DNA from: Propionimicrobium sp963511305
Lineage (GTDB): Bacteria > Actinomycetota > Actinomycetes > Propionibacteriales > Propionibacteriaceae
DNA: 64,000 nt
NCBI GenBank assembly: GCA_963511305.1
Contig: CAUPIJ010000004.1
Coordinates: 1 to 64,000, forward strand
Direction: 5' to 3'
The notes under the pieces were generated by a model. The model was not told where the DNA came from. It did no database searches and was given only the letters and a program-made list of their open reading frames with translations. Positions 34,579 through 43,951 of this stretch are shown piece after piece. The position numbers were made by a program, and so were the translations under genes. The number at the start of each line of letters is the position of its first letter. Within the stretch, counting starts at the first letter, position 1.

Positions 34579-35179
34579 CGCCGACGCCGGCCTTGTTGAG
34601 CAGGTGCGTGATTCCGACGGTGATCAGCCCGCCGAGCAGCGCCGAGACGATGGATACGGCAAGAACGGCGAAGCCAGCTGCTATCCCAGCGGCCTTGTTC
34701 AGCAAGGTCATGTAGAGAAGGCCATTCAGAAAGCCGAAGACTCCGGACGACAGGATGAAGGCCCAGTTAGTCCACTTGCGGTAGCGCATGATGGCTAGTG
34801 GCAGTTCCACGAACAGGCCGCCAATCAGGTTGCCGATTACTGCGCTCGGGCCGGACGGCGTGATGAAGATCGAGACCACGCCGATGATCAGCGCTGCCAG
34901 CATCGTCGCGCCCGGGCGACGCACGATGGTCGAGGGCAGCAGATACGGGATAACCCAGAAGCCCATCAGCGAGCAGCCGATCAGCACCGCCTTCGGCGAG
35001 GCGCCAAGTAGCGGAACGACATAATTCAGGGGCGTCAGGATAATCAGGCCGACCACCGACAGGGCGGCCACGGTCATCAGGTTTCTGGTGCCCAATACGG
35101 AATTGGCTAGGCCCTTCCGCGACGAAGTGTGAACTGCGGTTACAGTATTTTCAGCGTCAGAATTAGCCGCGGCGTCCAT
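34562..35179 (-). CDS. ECF transporter S component, YkoE-like
   Basis: A 205-residue membrane protein with about six helices. LIGCSLMGFWVIPYLLPSTI is followed by VRRPGATMLAALIIGVVS, a pattern of YkoE-type S components. ATG 35179 is preferred: AAAGG lies seven bases upstream, and the longer frame from 35203 begins without one. The S component binds the cargo and uses the fused A-A-T protein for uptake. First gene of an operon whose promoter carries a DtxR/IdeR-type iron box. The iron box and the two exporter halves argue for iron-chelate or haem import rather than the thiamin precursor taken by classical YkoE, an inference. Confidence 0.78.
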   Translation of the reverse strand: MDAAANSDAENTVTAVHTSSRKGLANSVLGTRNLMTVAALSVVGLIILTPLNYVVPLLGASPKAVLIGCSLMGFWVIPYLLPSTIVRRPGATMLAALIIGVVSIFITPSGPSAVIGNLIGGLFVELPLAIMRYRKWTNWAFILSSGVFGFLNGLLYMTLLNKAAGIAAGFAVLAVSIVSALLGGLITVGITHLLNKAGVGVANRA

Positions 35180-35219
35180 GCATATACCTTTTCGGAGAGT
35201 CAACGATATAGATCTTGAA

Positions 35220-35238
35220 TTAGCCTAGCCTAAGTTAA
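35220..35238. promoter_or_regulatory. DtxR/IdeR-type iron box
   Basis: TTAGCCTAGCCTAAGTTAA matches the 19-base DtxR/IdeR consensus at 15 of 19 positions, with the palindromic TTAG...CTAA core intact. It lies 41 bases upstream of the S-component start, where an iron-loaded repressor would block the promoter. This predicts induction of the ECF/exporter operon by iron limitation. Confidence 0.75.
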
Positions 35239-35344
35239 CTATCTTTTGAAGAGGTAACTTTATTAAGCCGCGAGCTCAACCGCCTTCTTTTGCTCAGGGG
35301 ACATCGGTACATCGATCAGTCGCTGGTTGCTCGACCCGCGCCAG

Positions 35345-35512
35345 AGCAGGCTCAATGTCTCTTGGCCAGGACGAAAAGCCCGTCCACCAGAATGTCTAAA
35401 GCTCCTAATAGACGCGCTTCCCAGCCTTTTGCCAGTGCTTATGCGCCGTTCGTTCCCTTCTACCGCTGCAGGACAGTCCCGGATTCTCACCGGGCCCCCT
35501 CTTACGTCAAGA
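35345..35512 (-). ncRNA. Cobalamin (AdoCbl-type) riboswitch
   Basis: On the minus strand the core reads CCGGTGAGAATCCGGGAC, then TGTCCTGCAGCGGTA, GAAGGGAACGA, CACTGGCAAAAGGCTGGGAA and finally GGCCAAGAGACATTGAGCC. This is the conserved order of B12-aptamer segments from the P3 loop to the closing B12-box. A hairpin with a TTTT loop (GGACGGGCTTTTCGTCC) lies before the last segment. Downstream on the same strand are only a 13-codon frame (ATG 35306, MSPEQKKAVELAA) and then the iron box and the ECF operon. Whether it controls that operon or has lost its own gene is unresolved. Confidence 0.82.
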
Positions 35513-35518
35513 CAAATA

Positions 35519-35534
35519 CCACAACATGTTGTGG
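35519..35534. promoter_or_regulatory. Perfect 16-base palindrome upstream of the riboswitch
   Basis: CCACAACATGTTGTGG is an exact palindrome immediately upstream of the cobalamin riboswitch, in the expected promoter area. It resembles NrdR-type boxes found before ribonucleotide reductase operons. The resemblance is suggestive only. Confidence 0.5.
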
Positions 35535-35549
35535 AAATTATCTCGAACC

Positions 35550-35570
35550 AGCACTAGATAAGGTAGTGCT
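35550..35570. promoter_or_regulatory. Second inverted repeat upstream of the riboswitch
   Basis: AGCACTA and TAGTGCT are exact complements with a seven-base spacer, centred about 33 bases from the first palindrome. Tandem sites about three helical turns apart are usual for NrdR, but the spacer here is one base off the usual length. Confidence 0.4.
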
Positions 35571-35692
35571 AGAAGCACAACGTTCGACGTAGACTCGCGC
35601 AAGAAAACAGAAACACTAAAAATTGTTCGAGATCTATCATTTTTGAAACGTATTACAATAGATTTCAATCAGCATAACGGGAGGTGTACATC

Positions 35693-35959
35693 ATGGCTTC
35701 AATGACTATTCGATGCAACGAAGAAGACAAAAGAGCCGCCGCAGAAGTAGCCGAATACTACGGCTTCGACCTGTCTTCAGTTACGCGCGCGTTCTGGAAA
35801 CAAATGGGCAGAACGGGACGCATTCCACTCACCCTCGGCAATGAGCTGCCATCTGAAGAAAGCCTGGCGAGCCTAAAAGAGGCGGAAGAGATCGCAGCTG
35901 AGAACCCCACCCGAGGCTACGAATCCGGAAAAGCTCTAATTGAAGCAGCTCTGAGCTGA
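35693..35959 (+). CDS. RelB/DinJ-family antitoxin
   Basis: An 88-residue ribbon-helix-helix antitoxin. MTIRCNEEDKRAAAEVAEYYGFD and LSSVTRAFWKQMGRTGRIPL are the DNA-binding part; the acidic C-terminus (SEESLASLKEAEEIAAENP) is the toxin-neutralising tail. ATG 35693 is preferred over 35684 because GGGAGGTG sits six bases upstream. It is followed after one base by the start of a YafQ/RelE-type toxin gene, the usual antitoxin-first order. The promoter is probably autoregulated by the antitoxin; the upstream A+T-rich stretch has room for operators. Confidence 0.88.
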   Translation: MASMTIRCNEEDKRAAAEVAEYYGFDLSSVTRAFWKQMGRTGRIPLTLGNELPSEESLASLKEAEEIAAENPTRGYESGKALIEAALS

Positions 35960-35960
35960 C

Positions 35961-36258
35961 ATGCCAAAGCTTAGGGCCCAATTTCCCCCCCACTTTCAAG
36001 AGGGACATCAAGCGTTTAGCTAAGAAACACGTCAACACAAACCCACTAGGAGAAGTGAACGATCCAATAATCGAAAACTCGACAGCCTCGCTTGATGAGC
36101 TAAAACGCAGACACAACATGCACACCCTTAGTGGACCATGGAAGGGAAGCTACGAGTGCCATGTCTGCAATGCGGGAGATTGGCTATTGATTTGGCGCGT
36201 TTTCGATCAGTTAGCGGTTCTGCAGCGCACAGGAAGCCACGACGAATTGTTCAAGTAG
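35961..36258 (+). pseudogene. YafQ/RelE-type toxin, frameshifted in a C7 tract
   Basis: The gene begins MPKLRAQF and after the C-tract continues in another frame as FKRDIKRLAKKHVNTNPLG, then ASLDELKRRHNMHTLSG, the typical YafQ core YECHVCNAGDWLLIWRV and the catalytic end RTGSHDELFK. The two parts are joined by seven Cs at 35985-35991. Six Cs would restore the family's PPTFKRDI junction. As it stands, translation stops after 20 residues. This could be an inactive allele, a slippage (phase-variable) tract or a sequencing error. All catalytic residues of the family downstream are preserved, which argues for recent or reversible loss. Confidence 0.85.
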
Positions 36259-36284
36259 TCACTGCCGTCGCGAGAAAATAGTGA

Positions 36285-36739
36285 CTACTTTCGGCGATAT
36301 GCTACGGCTGGACCTGAGCCTGTTTTCTCAGCCGCTCCCATTTCTATCAACGAGTTGAGCACACGGATCGTCTTGTCTCGGCCGAGCTCAGCTTTTTGCT
36401 GAATTTTGACTCGCGATGACAAATTTTCGCCAAGAGCTTCATAGACGCGTCGTTCGTCATCAGTTAGAGAACGACCAGCCTCTATCACCGGGAGAGAAAT
36501 AGAAACAGACGCCGCATTAACAGTAAAGCTAGGCTGAACAATGCTATTTCGATAGGCGTATTTGATTCGAGCAATACCAGTGCCGAATTTTTCAATGTAC
36601 CCAAGCCCGCGAGAGTTCCGTCTTCGCGAACACCGAAGCGGATGATCCCACCACCATAGTTGGCGAACGCGCTGACGGTCTTCAGGAAAGTCGTGCTTAC
36701 CCGTTCCTTAAACTCCAGATTCTTGGTTTCTCTGCTCAT
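36285..36739 (-). pseudogene. AlbA_2/DUF4062-type regulator with large internal deletion
   Basis: Starting at ATG 36739 the frame reads MSRETKNLEFKERVSTTFLK then TVSAFANYGGGIIRFGVRED, the N-terminal AlbA_2 domain (about 48 residues). At about 36600 it jumps, out of frame, to the C-terminal part of the same family: YIEKFGTGIARIKYAYRNS, VQPSFTVNAASVSISLPV, then the winged helix DDERRVYEALGENLSSRV and DKTIRVLNSLIEMGAAEKTG. Roughly 250 residues of the usual protein are missing. The intact homologue is a predicted ATP-binding transcriptional regulator. The operator-like repeats directly upstream (36752-36825) survive, suggesting the gene died recently. Confidence 0.8.
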
Positions 36740-36751
36740 TTCCGCCGCTCC

Positions 36752-36825
36752 TTGCGACGATAAGGCGAATCGTCGCAAACGTCGTACGACGATAGCCCGC
36801 ATCGTCGCAAACGTCGCGCGACGAT
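36752..36825. repeat. Array of ATCGTCG half-sites, two 25-bp palindromic copies at 32-bp period
   Basis: Two almost identical copies start at 36769 and 36801. Each begins ATCGTCGCAAACGTCG and ends CGACGAT, so each is an inverted repeat; they differ at two bases. A further inverted half-copy, TTGCGACGAT, is at 36752-36761. The array fills the gap between the AlbA_2 pseudogene and the typA stop codon and is probably that regulator's own operator set. Confidence 0.75.
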
Positions 36826-38685
<1,860 letters not shown>

Positions 38686-38827
38686 CAGTCTCCTAGAAAG
38701 TTAAACCTCGAAAAGTCTACGCCTCTGTACCCCGCGCGCTAAATATCGCGCCGGCATGGATTTCATCACAGTAAGTGCACACGGCGCTCTATATCAGGCC
38801 GGAAAGCGGCCCGACCAGCTCATTTCA

Positions 38828-40270
38828 CTAGTTCAGTTTCTCAGCTTCTTCGGCGACCCCGAGCAGGGCGTTCTCGGTGACCTCGACGGGAGCCGGGTGC
38901 GGCCAGAACTGCCTGTCGGCGGCCTCGCGGGCGCTGACCCCGGCCACCATCGCGCCGATGATCGGCTGCAACAGCGAAGTGGCCTGCGGGCCGACTATGT
39001 GCGCGCCGAGCAGCATGCCGTCCGGCCTGGCGATCAGCTTGGCGAAGTGGCCCTCGTCGTTAAGCGCCCAGCCCCAGGCCGTGTCGGAGAACTTCTGGAT
39101 GAAGACCGCGACCTCGCCCTGCTTCCTGGCGTCCCGCTCGGTCATGCCGATGCTGCCGACCTCGGGTGTGATGTAGATGCCCATCGGCACCAGGCTGTAA
39201 TCGCGCGGGCCAGGGCGATCCTCAGCCTTCAGCTCCTCACCGGCTAGCTCCGCCTTAATAGCGGCCAACACCACCCGCGCCTGCACGTTGGCTAGGTGTT
39301 TTAGCATGTCTTGATTGCAGATGTCACCGATGGCCCAGATGTGTGGGGCGCTGGTGCGCTGCAACTCGTCGGTGACGATCAGGCCATCGTCGGCCACCTT
39401 CACCCCGGCGTTCTCGACCTCCAGGGTGTCGGAGTTGGGCACTCTGCCGATAACGGAGAGCACGATGTCGGCCTGATAGGTGTACTCGATGCCAGAGGTA
39501 TCGTCCGCACTGACCACTACCCCGCCCTCGGGAGCGGCCTCGACCGCCTTGAAGCTCTGATTCAGCCTGACAGAGACACGCTTGCCAAGCGCATCCGTGA
39601 TGGCGCGGGCGACGTCGTCGTCCATCTTGCGCAGCAGTGTGCTTGAGCGGTTGATCACGGTGACGCGGGAACCCAGCGCAGAGAAGATGTGAGCGAATTC
39701 CGCCGCCTCGGTGCCGCCCCCCAGAATGACTAGGCGTTCAGGCACCTCCTCTAGCCGCATGATCGACTCGCTGGAATGGATGAACGGTCTTAACGTGCGA
39801 GAAGTGAAGCCGGGCTTGTCGATCTCGCGGGGGCGCGAACCGGCCGCGATCACGAAGCGGTCGGCGGTGATGGTCTCACTGCCCACCCGAAGCGTGTGGG
39901 AGTCGATGAAATTAGCGTAGTCACGGTAGACCTTGACGTTCTCGCGGCTCAGCTGCCACTCCAGGCCGCCGTCAGAAATGGCGTCGGTGCGCTCGAAAGT
40001 GCGCCTCTGCAGCGCGGCGAAGTCGATGCCGCCGGTGCTCATCGAAACGTCCATTCGGCGCGCGTCAGCAACCTGGGCGACGCTGGACGCCGGGATCGAA
40101 AGCATCTTTGATGGGATGCAGCCTGCATTCAGGCAGGTGCCACCAAACGCCTCTGTGGGGCCGATGCCCGGATCGATCAAGGCCGTGCGCCAATGCTCGG
40201 TGACCTCCGGGGGCATCACCGCCAGCCCGGAGCCCGAACCGATAACGCAAAGATCGAAGTGCTCACTCAT
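38828..40270 (-). CDS. mtr: Mycothione reductase-like pyridine nucleotide-disulfide oxidoreductase
   Basis: A 480-residue flavoprotein. FAD binding starts at DLCVIGSGSGLAVMPPE, the redox-active disulfide is in GGTCLNAGCIPSKML, and the NADPH domain starts at LVILGGGTEAAEFAHIFSAL. The second FAD motif is HIWAIGDICN, and the C-terminal catalytic HPAPVE segment is in place. The pattern fits mycothione reductase, which reduces mycothiol disulfide, more than lipoamide or mercuric reductases, because the N-terminal GSGSG signature lacks the usual GGPGGY. Mycothiol is confined to actinobacteria, supporting the taxonomic guess. Other disulfide reductases remain possible. Confidence 0.75.
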   Translation of the reverse strand: MSEHFDLCVIGSGSGLAVMPPEVTEHWRTALIDPGIGPTEAFGGTCLNAGCIPSKMLSIPASSVAQVADARRMDVSMSTGGIDFAALQRRTFERTDAISDGGLEWQLSRENVKVYRDYANFIDSHTLRVGSETITADRFVIAAGSRPREIDKPGFTSRTLRPFIHSSESIMRLEEVPERLVILGGGTEAAEFAHIFSALGSRVTVINRSSTLLRKMDDDVARAITDALGKRVSVRLNQSFKAVEAAPEGGVVVSADDTSGIEYTYQADIVLSVIGRVPNSDTLEVENAGVKVADDGLIVTDELQRTSAPHIWAIGDICNQDMLKHLANVQARVVLAAIKAELAGEELKAEDRPGPRDYSLVPMGIYITPEVGSIGMTERDARKQGEVAVFIQKFSDTAWGWALNDEGHFAKLIARPDGMLLGAHIVGPQATSLLQPIIGAMVAGVSAREAADRQFWPHPAPVEVTENALLGVAEEAEKLN

Positions 40271-40332
40271 GCCTCAATCATGGCATGAGGCACTGACAAA
40301 AATGTGCGCCCGGCGCGTCCGCAAGCCAAACG

Positions 40333-40983
40333 TTACTTTCCCGACGAAAACGCGCGGTTCGCGTCGGCGCCTAACAAATGTTTGGCCGGCTCTATATAAC
40401 CGATGCCCAACAGCTCGTCCTCACGGAAGACGAATGTGGTCACCGAACCTACCCGGCAGGTGCGGTTGCGCGGATCGTGGTAGAGCTTCTTACCCTCGAA
40501 AGCCAGCCGGCAAACCCAGATCGGTTGCTGATGGCTAACCATAACGGCCTGACCTCCGGGCCCGACCTTCTTGGCGGCGTCTCGCACCGCAGTCTGCATT
40601 CGGGCTGCGATCTGCTTGTACGGCTCGCCCCAGGACGGCCTGAACGGGTTGTAGTAGTGCCGCAAATTTCGCGGATCGAAAATGGCCTTGTTTCTCGCGC
40701 CGAAGACCTGCCCGGCCAGCTTATTATCGGCCTCGATCAAGCGCTCGTCGATCTCTAACTCGCCGCCGTGGCTTTCGACGATCGGCGCAATGGTCTCGCG
40801 AGCCCTCTCGAGCGGGCTGGAGATGAAAGCGTCCAGTTCAACATCAACGAAGTGGTCGGCCACTACCTGCGCCATCTGCCGACCGTTCTCGGAAAGGTGG
40901 TAGCCAGGAAGGCGTCCGTATAGCACACCCTCGGGGTTGTGTACTTCGCCGTGCCGAATCAGGTGGATCTTGGTTAGCTTCAT
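40333..40983 (-). CDS. Histidine phosphatase family protein
   Basis: A 216-residue phosphoglycerate-mutase-like phosphatase. The catalytic motif LTKIHLIRHGEVHNP begins right after the start, and the second histidine is in VMVSHQQPIWVCRL; acid/base residues sit around SSPLERARETIAPI. The start at ATG 40983 is chosen because the catalytic RHGE then lies near residue 8, as in the family, and because it follows the stop of the upstream CobA/HemD-like gene by one base. The substrate is not known. The coupling with a tetrapyrrole-type gene is notable but may be coincidental. Confidence 0.88.
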   Translation of the reverse strand: MKLTKIHLIRHGEVHNPEGVLYGRLPGYHLSENGRQMAQVVADHFVDVELDAFISSPLERARETIAPIVESHGGELEIDERLIEADNKLAGQVFGARNKAIFDPRNLRHYYNPFRPSWGEPYKQIAARMQTAVRDAAKKVGPGGQAVMVSHQQPIWVCRLAFEGKKLYHDPRNRTCRVGSVTTFVFREDELLGIGYIEPAKHLLGADANRAFSSGK

Positions 40984-40984
40984 T

Positions 40985-42574
40985 TTAGGTACGCTTCTTT
41001 CGACGGCGCCGCCTCTGCGACGGGCGCAAGGGTAGCTTGCCCTCTGCGATCTGCTGGGCCCGGCGCTTCTCGACGAAGTTGGCCAGCGCCTCGACCAGGT
41101 ACTGCGGGTTTGGTTCGACGGCGACAGCGGAGACCTCAAGCCCCATCTCTTCACAGGTCTGCGCGGTGGCATCGCCGATAGCTACGATGATGGTGCTGGC
41201 GTGCGGCTTGCCCGCGATGCCGATTAGGTTACGTACCGCGCTGGAACTCGTGAAAAGCACTGCGTCGAAATCGCCGCCCTTGATGGCGTCGCGAATTTCC
41301 ACGGCGGGAGGAGCCGCCCTGACTACGCGATATACCGTGACGTCCTCGACCTCCCAGCCCAGATTTTCCAGGCCCGAAACCAGCGGATCGATAGCGACCT
41401 CCGCCTTGGGAATCAGCACCCTGTTGATCGGGTCGAGCAGTGGGTCGTAAAACGGAAACTCTTCGGCCAAGCCGGCGGCAGTGCGCACATCCGGAATGAA
41501 ATCAGGCTCGATGCCCCAGGTGCGCAGGAATTCCTCGGCCTCTACGTCGGTGACGGCGACCCTAAGGCCAGCAAAGCTGCGCGCGTCCAGGCCGTATTCA
41601 CGCATCTGTTCGACGATAATCCGGACGGCGTGAAGGCTGGTGAAAACGATCCACTGATAGCTGCCCTCGACAATGCCGTGGACGCACTTTTCAAGCTGGG
41701 TGTTGCTGCGCGGCGGCTCTATCGACATGGTCGGCACGACCTGATAGTTGGCGCCGTAGATGCTCAGTCTGCGAAGAACTGACGGATAGGTGGTATTCGT
41801 TATTGGGAGCAGAATGCGCCAGCCATTGAGCGGGCGCGATTGGATCCAATCGATCCGGGGGTTGTTCATGTACGGGCCGATGGAGACCAGATTGTGGCTC
41901 TTGTTTTCCTCGTTCTCGAAGCGAGCCAGCTTGCCGACAGTGGTCTGCTCGGGAGGACGGATGTTTTCGTCGCAAGAAACCAGCAGCACCGGCTCGGAGG
42001 CCTTGTAACCCGACTTGCGCAGCGATTTGCTGGTGGTCTCCAGACAGCCCGGCGGTGAGTGCAAGAGCAGATCACCTGATTTGGGTACCGGGGTTTCTTC
42101 GCCCTTGGAGATCTTTATCCGCTGGTAAGAATTCGGCAAGTGCAAACCAAAACGCATCGAGCCGATCTGCGGATAAGTCAGGCTCGCTACGACGCCGACC
42201 TTCATGCCGGCGGCAGAGCAGAGGGCGATCACCTCTTGAACCGGGTGCGTGCAGATTTCACCTTCGGGTAACGGGTCACCAACAGATAGCCAAGCGACTA
42301 TGTCGTCGCATTGGCTGCCATTCCTGACCGAGTTTACTGCTGAGACTATGTCGTTTAGATTATTGACCTCGATGAGCTTGTGATCATCGCGGAGCTTCAC
42401 CTCGTCCTGTTCCAGGACTTGCCGCAGCTGCGGCTCGATGATGATCGTAGTCGCCTCAGCCAGCACCCTCATGCTCGTGAGGGGTAAGTAGCAGGGTAAG
42501 CCGCCTGCAGAACCTAAGAAAAAGACTCGAGCAGCGGCGTCACCCACGCTCCCCCGAGCTGTCCCGGTGCTCAT
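40985..42574 (-). CDS. Degenerate CobA-like domain fused to uroporphyrinogen-III synthase (HemD)
   Basis: A 529-residue protein. The first 230 residues follow the tetrapyrrole methylase fold (VFFLGSAGGLPCYLPLTSMR; CDDIVAWLSVGDPL) but lack the usual GAGPGDP and GGDPFVFGRG motifs, so methyltransferase activity is unlikely. Residues about 250-500 resemble uroporphyrinogen-III synthase (PLNGWRILLPITNTTYPSVL; VLFTSSSAVRNLIGI). The C-terminus is an unusual basic tail (PSQRRRRRKKRT). CobA/HemD fusions are typical of actinobacteria, where hemACB normally accompany them; none of those is adjacent here. Role in haem or corrin synthesis is therefore uncertain. Confidence 0.7.
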   Translation of the reverse strand: MSTGTARGSVGDAAARVFFLGSAGGLPCYLPLTSMRVLAEATTIIIEPQLRQVLEQDEVKLRDDHKLIEVNNLNDIVSAVNSVRNGSQCDDIVAWLSVGDPLPEGEICTHPVQEVIALCSAAGMKVGVVASLTYPQIGSMRFGLHLPNSYQRIKISKGEETPVPKSGDLLLHSPPGCLETTSKSLRKSGYKASEPVLLVSCDENIRPPEQTTVGKLARFENEENKSHNLVSIGPYMNNPRIDWIQSRPLNGWRILLPITNTTYPSVLRRLSIYGANYQVVPTMSIEPPRSNTQLEKCVHGIVEGSYQWIVFTSLHAVRIIVEQMREYGLDARSFAGLRVAVTDVEAEEFLRTWGIEPDFIPDVRTAAGLAEEFPFYDPLLDPINRVLIPKAEVAIDPLVSGLENLGWEVEDVTVYRVVRAAPPAVEIRDAIKGGDFDAVLFTSSSAVRNLIGIAGKPHASTIIVAIGDATAQTCEEMGLEVSAVAVEPNPQYLVEALANFVEKRRAQQIAEGKLPLRPSQRRRRRKKRT

Positions 42575-42587
42575 GCAGGATTCTTAG

Positions 42588-42689
42588 CTACTTACCTGCG
42601 CGACGACGCTGGATGCGAGTCTTCTTCAGCAGCTTGCGGTGCTTCTTCTTCGACATCCTTTTGCGACGCTTCTTAATAACAGATCCCAC
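42588..42689 (-). CDS. Small ribosomal protein bS22 (AURKAIP1/COX24-type)
   Basis: A 33-residue, extremely basic protein: MGSVIKKRRKRMSKKKHRKL and ending RRRAGK. This is the actinobacterial 30S protein bS22, first seen in mycobacterial ribosome structures, where it sits near the decoding centre. It begins at GTG 42689 with GGAAGG upstream. It is too short for routine gene calling. It ends 13 bases before the next gene's start, the position it usually occupies in actinobacteria. Confidence 0.92.
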   Translation of the reverse strand: MGSVIKKRRKRMSKKKHRKLLKKTRIQRRRAGK

Positions 42690-42807
42690 TAGATCGCCTT
42701 CCTTAATCCAAAAAACAATTACTGCAGCCGTGCCAGGCAACGCAGGGCGCAACCAACCGACGACAGACAGTTGCCCAGTCTAGCCACAGGACGCGGGCTA
42801 AATAAAG

Positions 42808-43845
42808 TTACTTTTTATCTGCGGCAACGATTTCAGCGATCTGAATCGTGTTCAGAGCGGCGCCCTTTCGCAGGTTGTCGCAGGCGATGAACATGGTCAG
42901 ACCGGTCTTGTCAGGCAGCGAGAAGTCCTGACGAATTCGGCCAACCAGGCTGACATCCACACCGGCGGAATCCCTTGGGGTTGGCGCATCCGCGAGCTGG
43001 ACGCCTGGGGCGTCAGCCAGCATCTCGGCGGCCTTCTCGGGAGTGATATCTTCAGCAAACTGCGCGTTAATCACCAACGAGTGGCCGGTGAAGACGGGAA
43101 TGCGCACGCAGGTGCCGGAAACCAGCAGATCGGGAGCGTGCAGAATCTTGCGCGACTCGTTGCGCAGCTTCTGCTCCTCGTCGGTTTCCAGGGTGCCGTC
43201 GTCGACGAGATTGCCAGCAATCGGCACCGCGTTGAACGCGATCTGCGCCACGTACGGGCCGTTGTCCACGTCCTCATCTATGGCGTGGCCGTCGAGGGCC
43301 AGCTTGGCGAAATCCTGCTTGACCGCGGCCTCCGTCTGATCGCAGAGCGTGCGGACGCCCGCCAGACCTGAGCCGGAAGTCGCCTGGTAAGTGGCGACCG
43401 TCAGGCGGGTCAGTTTCTTGGCCGCGTGCAGCGGGCTGAGCACCGGCATGGCTGCCATCGTCGTGCAGTTCGGGTTGGCGATGATGCCCTTGGGCGGGTT
43501 CTTGACGTCCTCGGGGTTCACCTCGCTGACCACGAGCGGCACATCTGGGTCGCGGCGCCAGCATGAAGAGTTGTCGACCACGATCGCGCCCGCGGCGGCG
43601 ACCTTCGGAGCGTACTCGCGCGAGGCAGTGGCGCCCGCGCTGAAGATGGCGATGTCTAGGCCATCGAAATCGGCAGTGGCCATGTCCTCGACGACCACCT
43701 GCTTGCCCTTCCAATCCAGCTTCTGGCCCGCGGAACGGGAAGAAGCAAAGAAACGGATGTCATCTGCAGGGAAATTACGCTCGACCAAAAGTTGGCGCAT
43801 TACGCCGCCAACCTGGCCGGTTGCTCCAAAAACTCCAACTCGCAT
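42808..43845 (-). CDS. asd: Aspartate-semialdehyde dehydrogenase
   Basis: A 345-residue ASADH. The NADP-binding start is MRVGVFGATGQVGGVMRQLL, the catalytic Cys lies in KGIIANPNCTTMAAMPVL, and the catalytic His is near PVFTGHSLVINAQF. It makes aspartate semialdehyde for lysine, threonine, methionine and diaminopimelate. ATG 43845 is chosen so that GATGQVG falls near the N-terminus; the longer frame from 43890 adds 15 unrelated residues. No clear ribosome-binding sequence precedes this start, so a leaderless message is possible. No aspartokinase gene is adjacent. Confidence 0.95.
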   Translation of the reverse strand: MRVGVFGATGQVGGVMRQLLVERNFPADDIRFFASSRSAGQKLDWKGKQVVVEDMATADFDGLDIAIFSAGATASREYAPKVAAAGAIVVDNSSCWRRDPDVPLVVSEVNPEDVKNPPKGIIANPNCTTMAAMPVLSPLHAAKKLTRLTVATYQATSGSGLAGVRTLCDQTEAAVKQDFAKLALDGHAIDEDVDNGPYVAQIAFNAVPIAGNLVDDGTLETDEEQKLRNESRKILHAPDLLVSGTCVRIPVFTGHSLVINAQFAEDITPEKAAEMLADAPGVQLADAPTPRDSAGVDVSLVGRIRQDFSLPDKTGLTMFIACDNLRKGAALNTIQIAEIVAADKK

Positions 43846-43951
43846 GTGGCAAGCATAGCGGCTAGCCACGACAAAAAAATTATCGTCCAAACTGCAGAGC
43901 TACCTGATCAACGAAACGAAGCTCGCCCAACGCTCGTCAAGACAACCGGCG

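Noticed and set aside
35263..35490. Minus-strand frame of 75 residues between the ECF operon and the toxin-antitoxin pair
   Set aside because: Most of it coincides with the conserved segments of the cobalamin riboswitch; only the last 13 codons could be a peptide.
36752..36825. Possible CRISPR array
   Set aside because: Only two full copies, palindromic units and a 7-base gap; this is an operator-type array. The same holds for 27432-27530.
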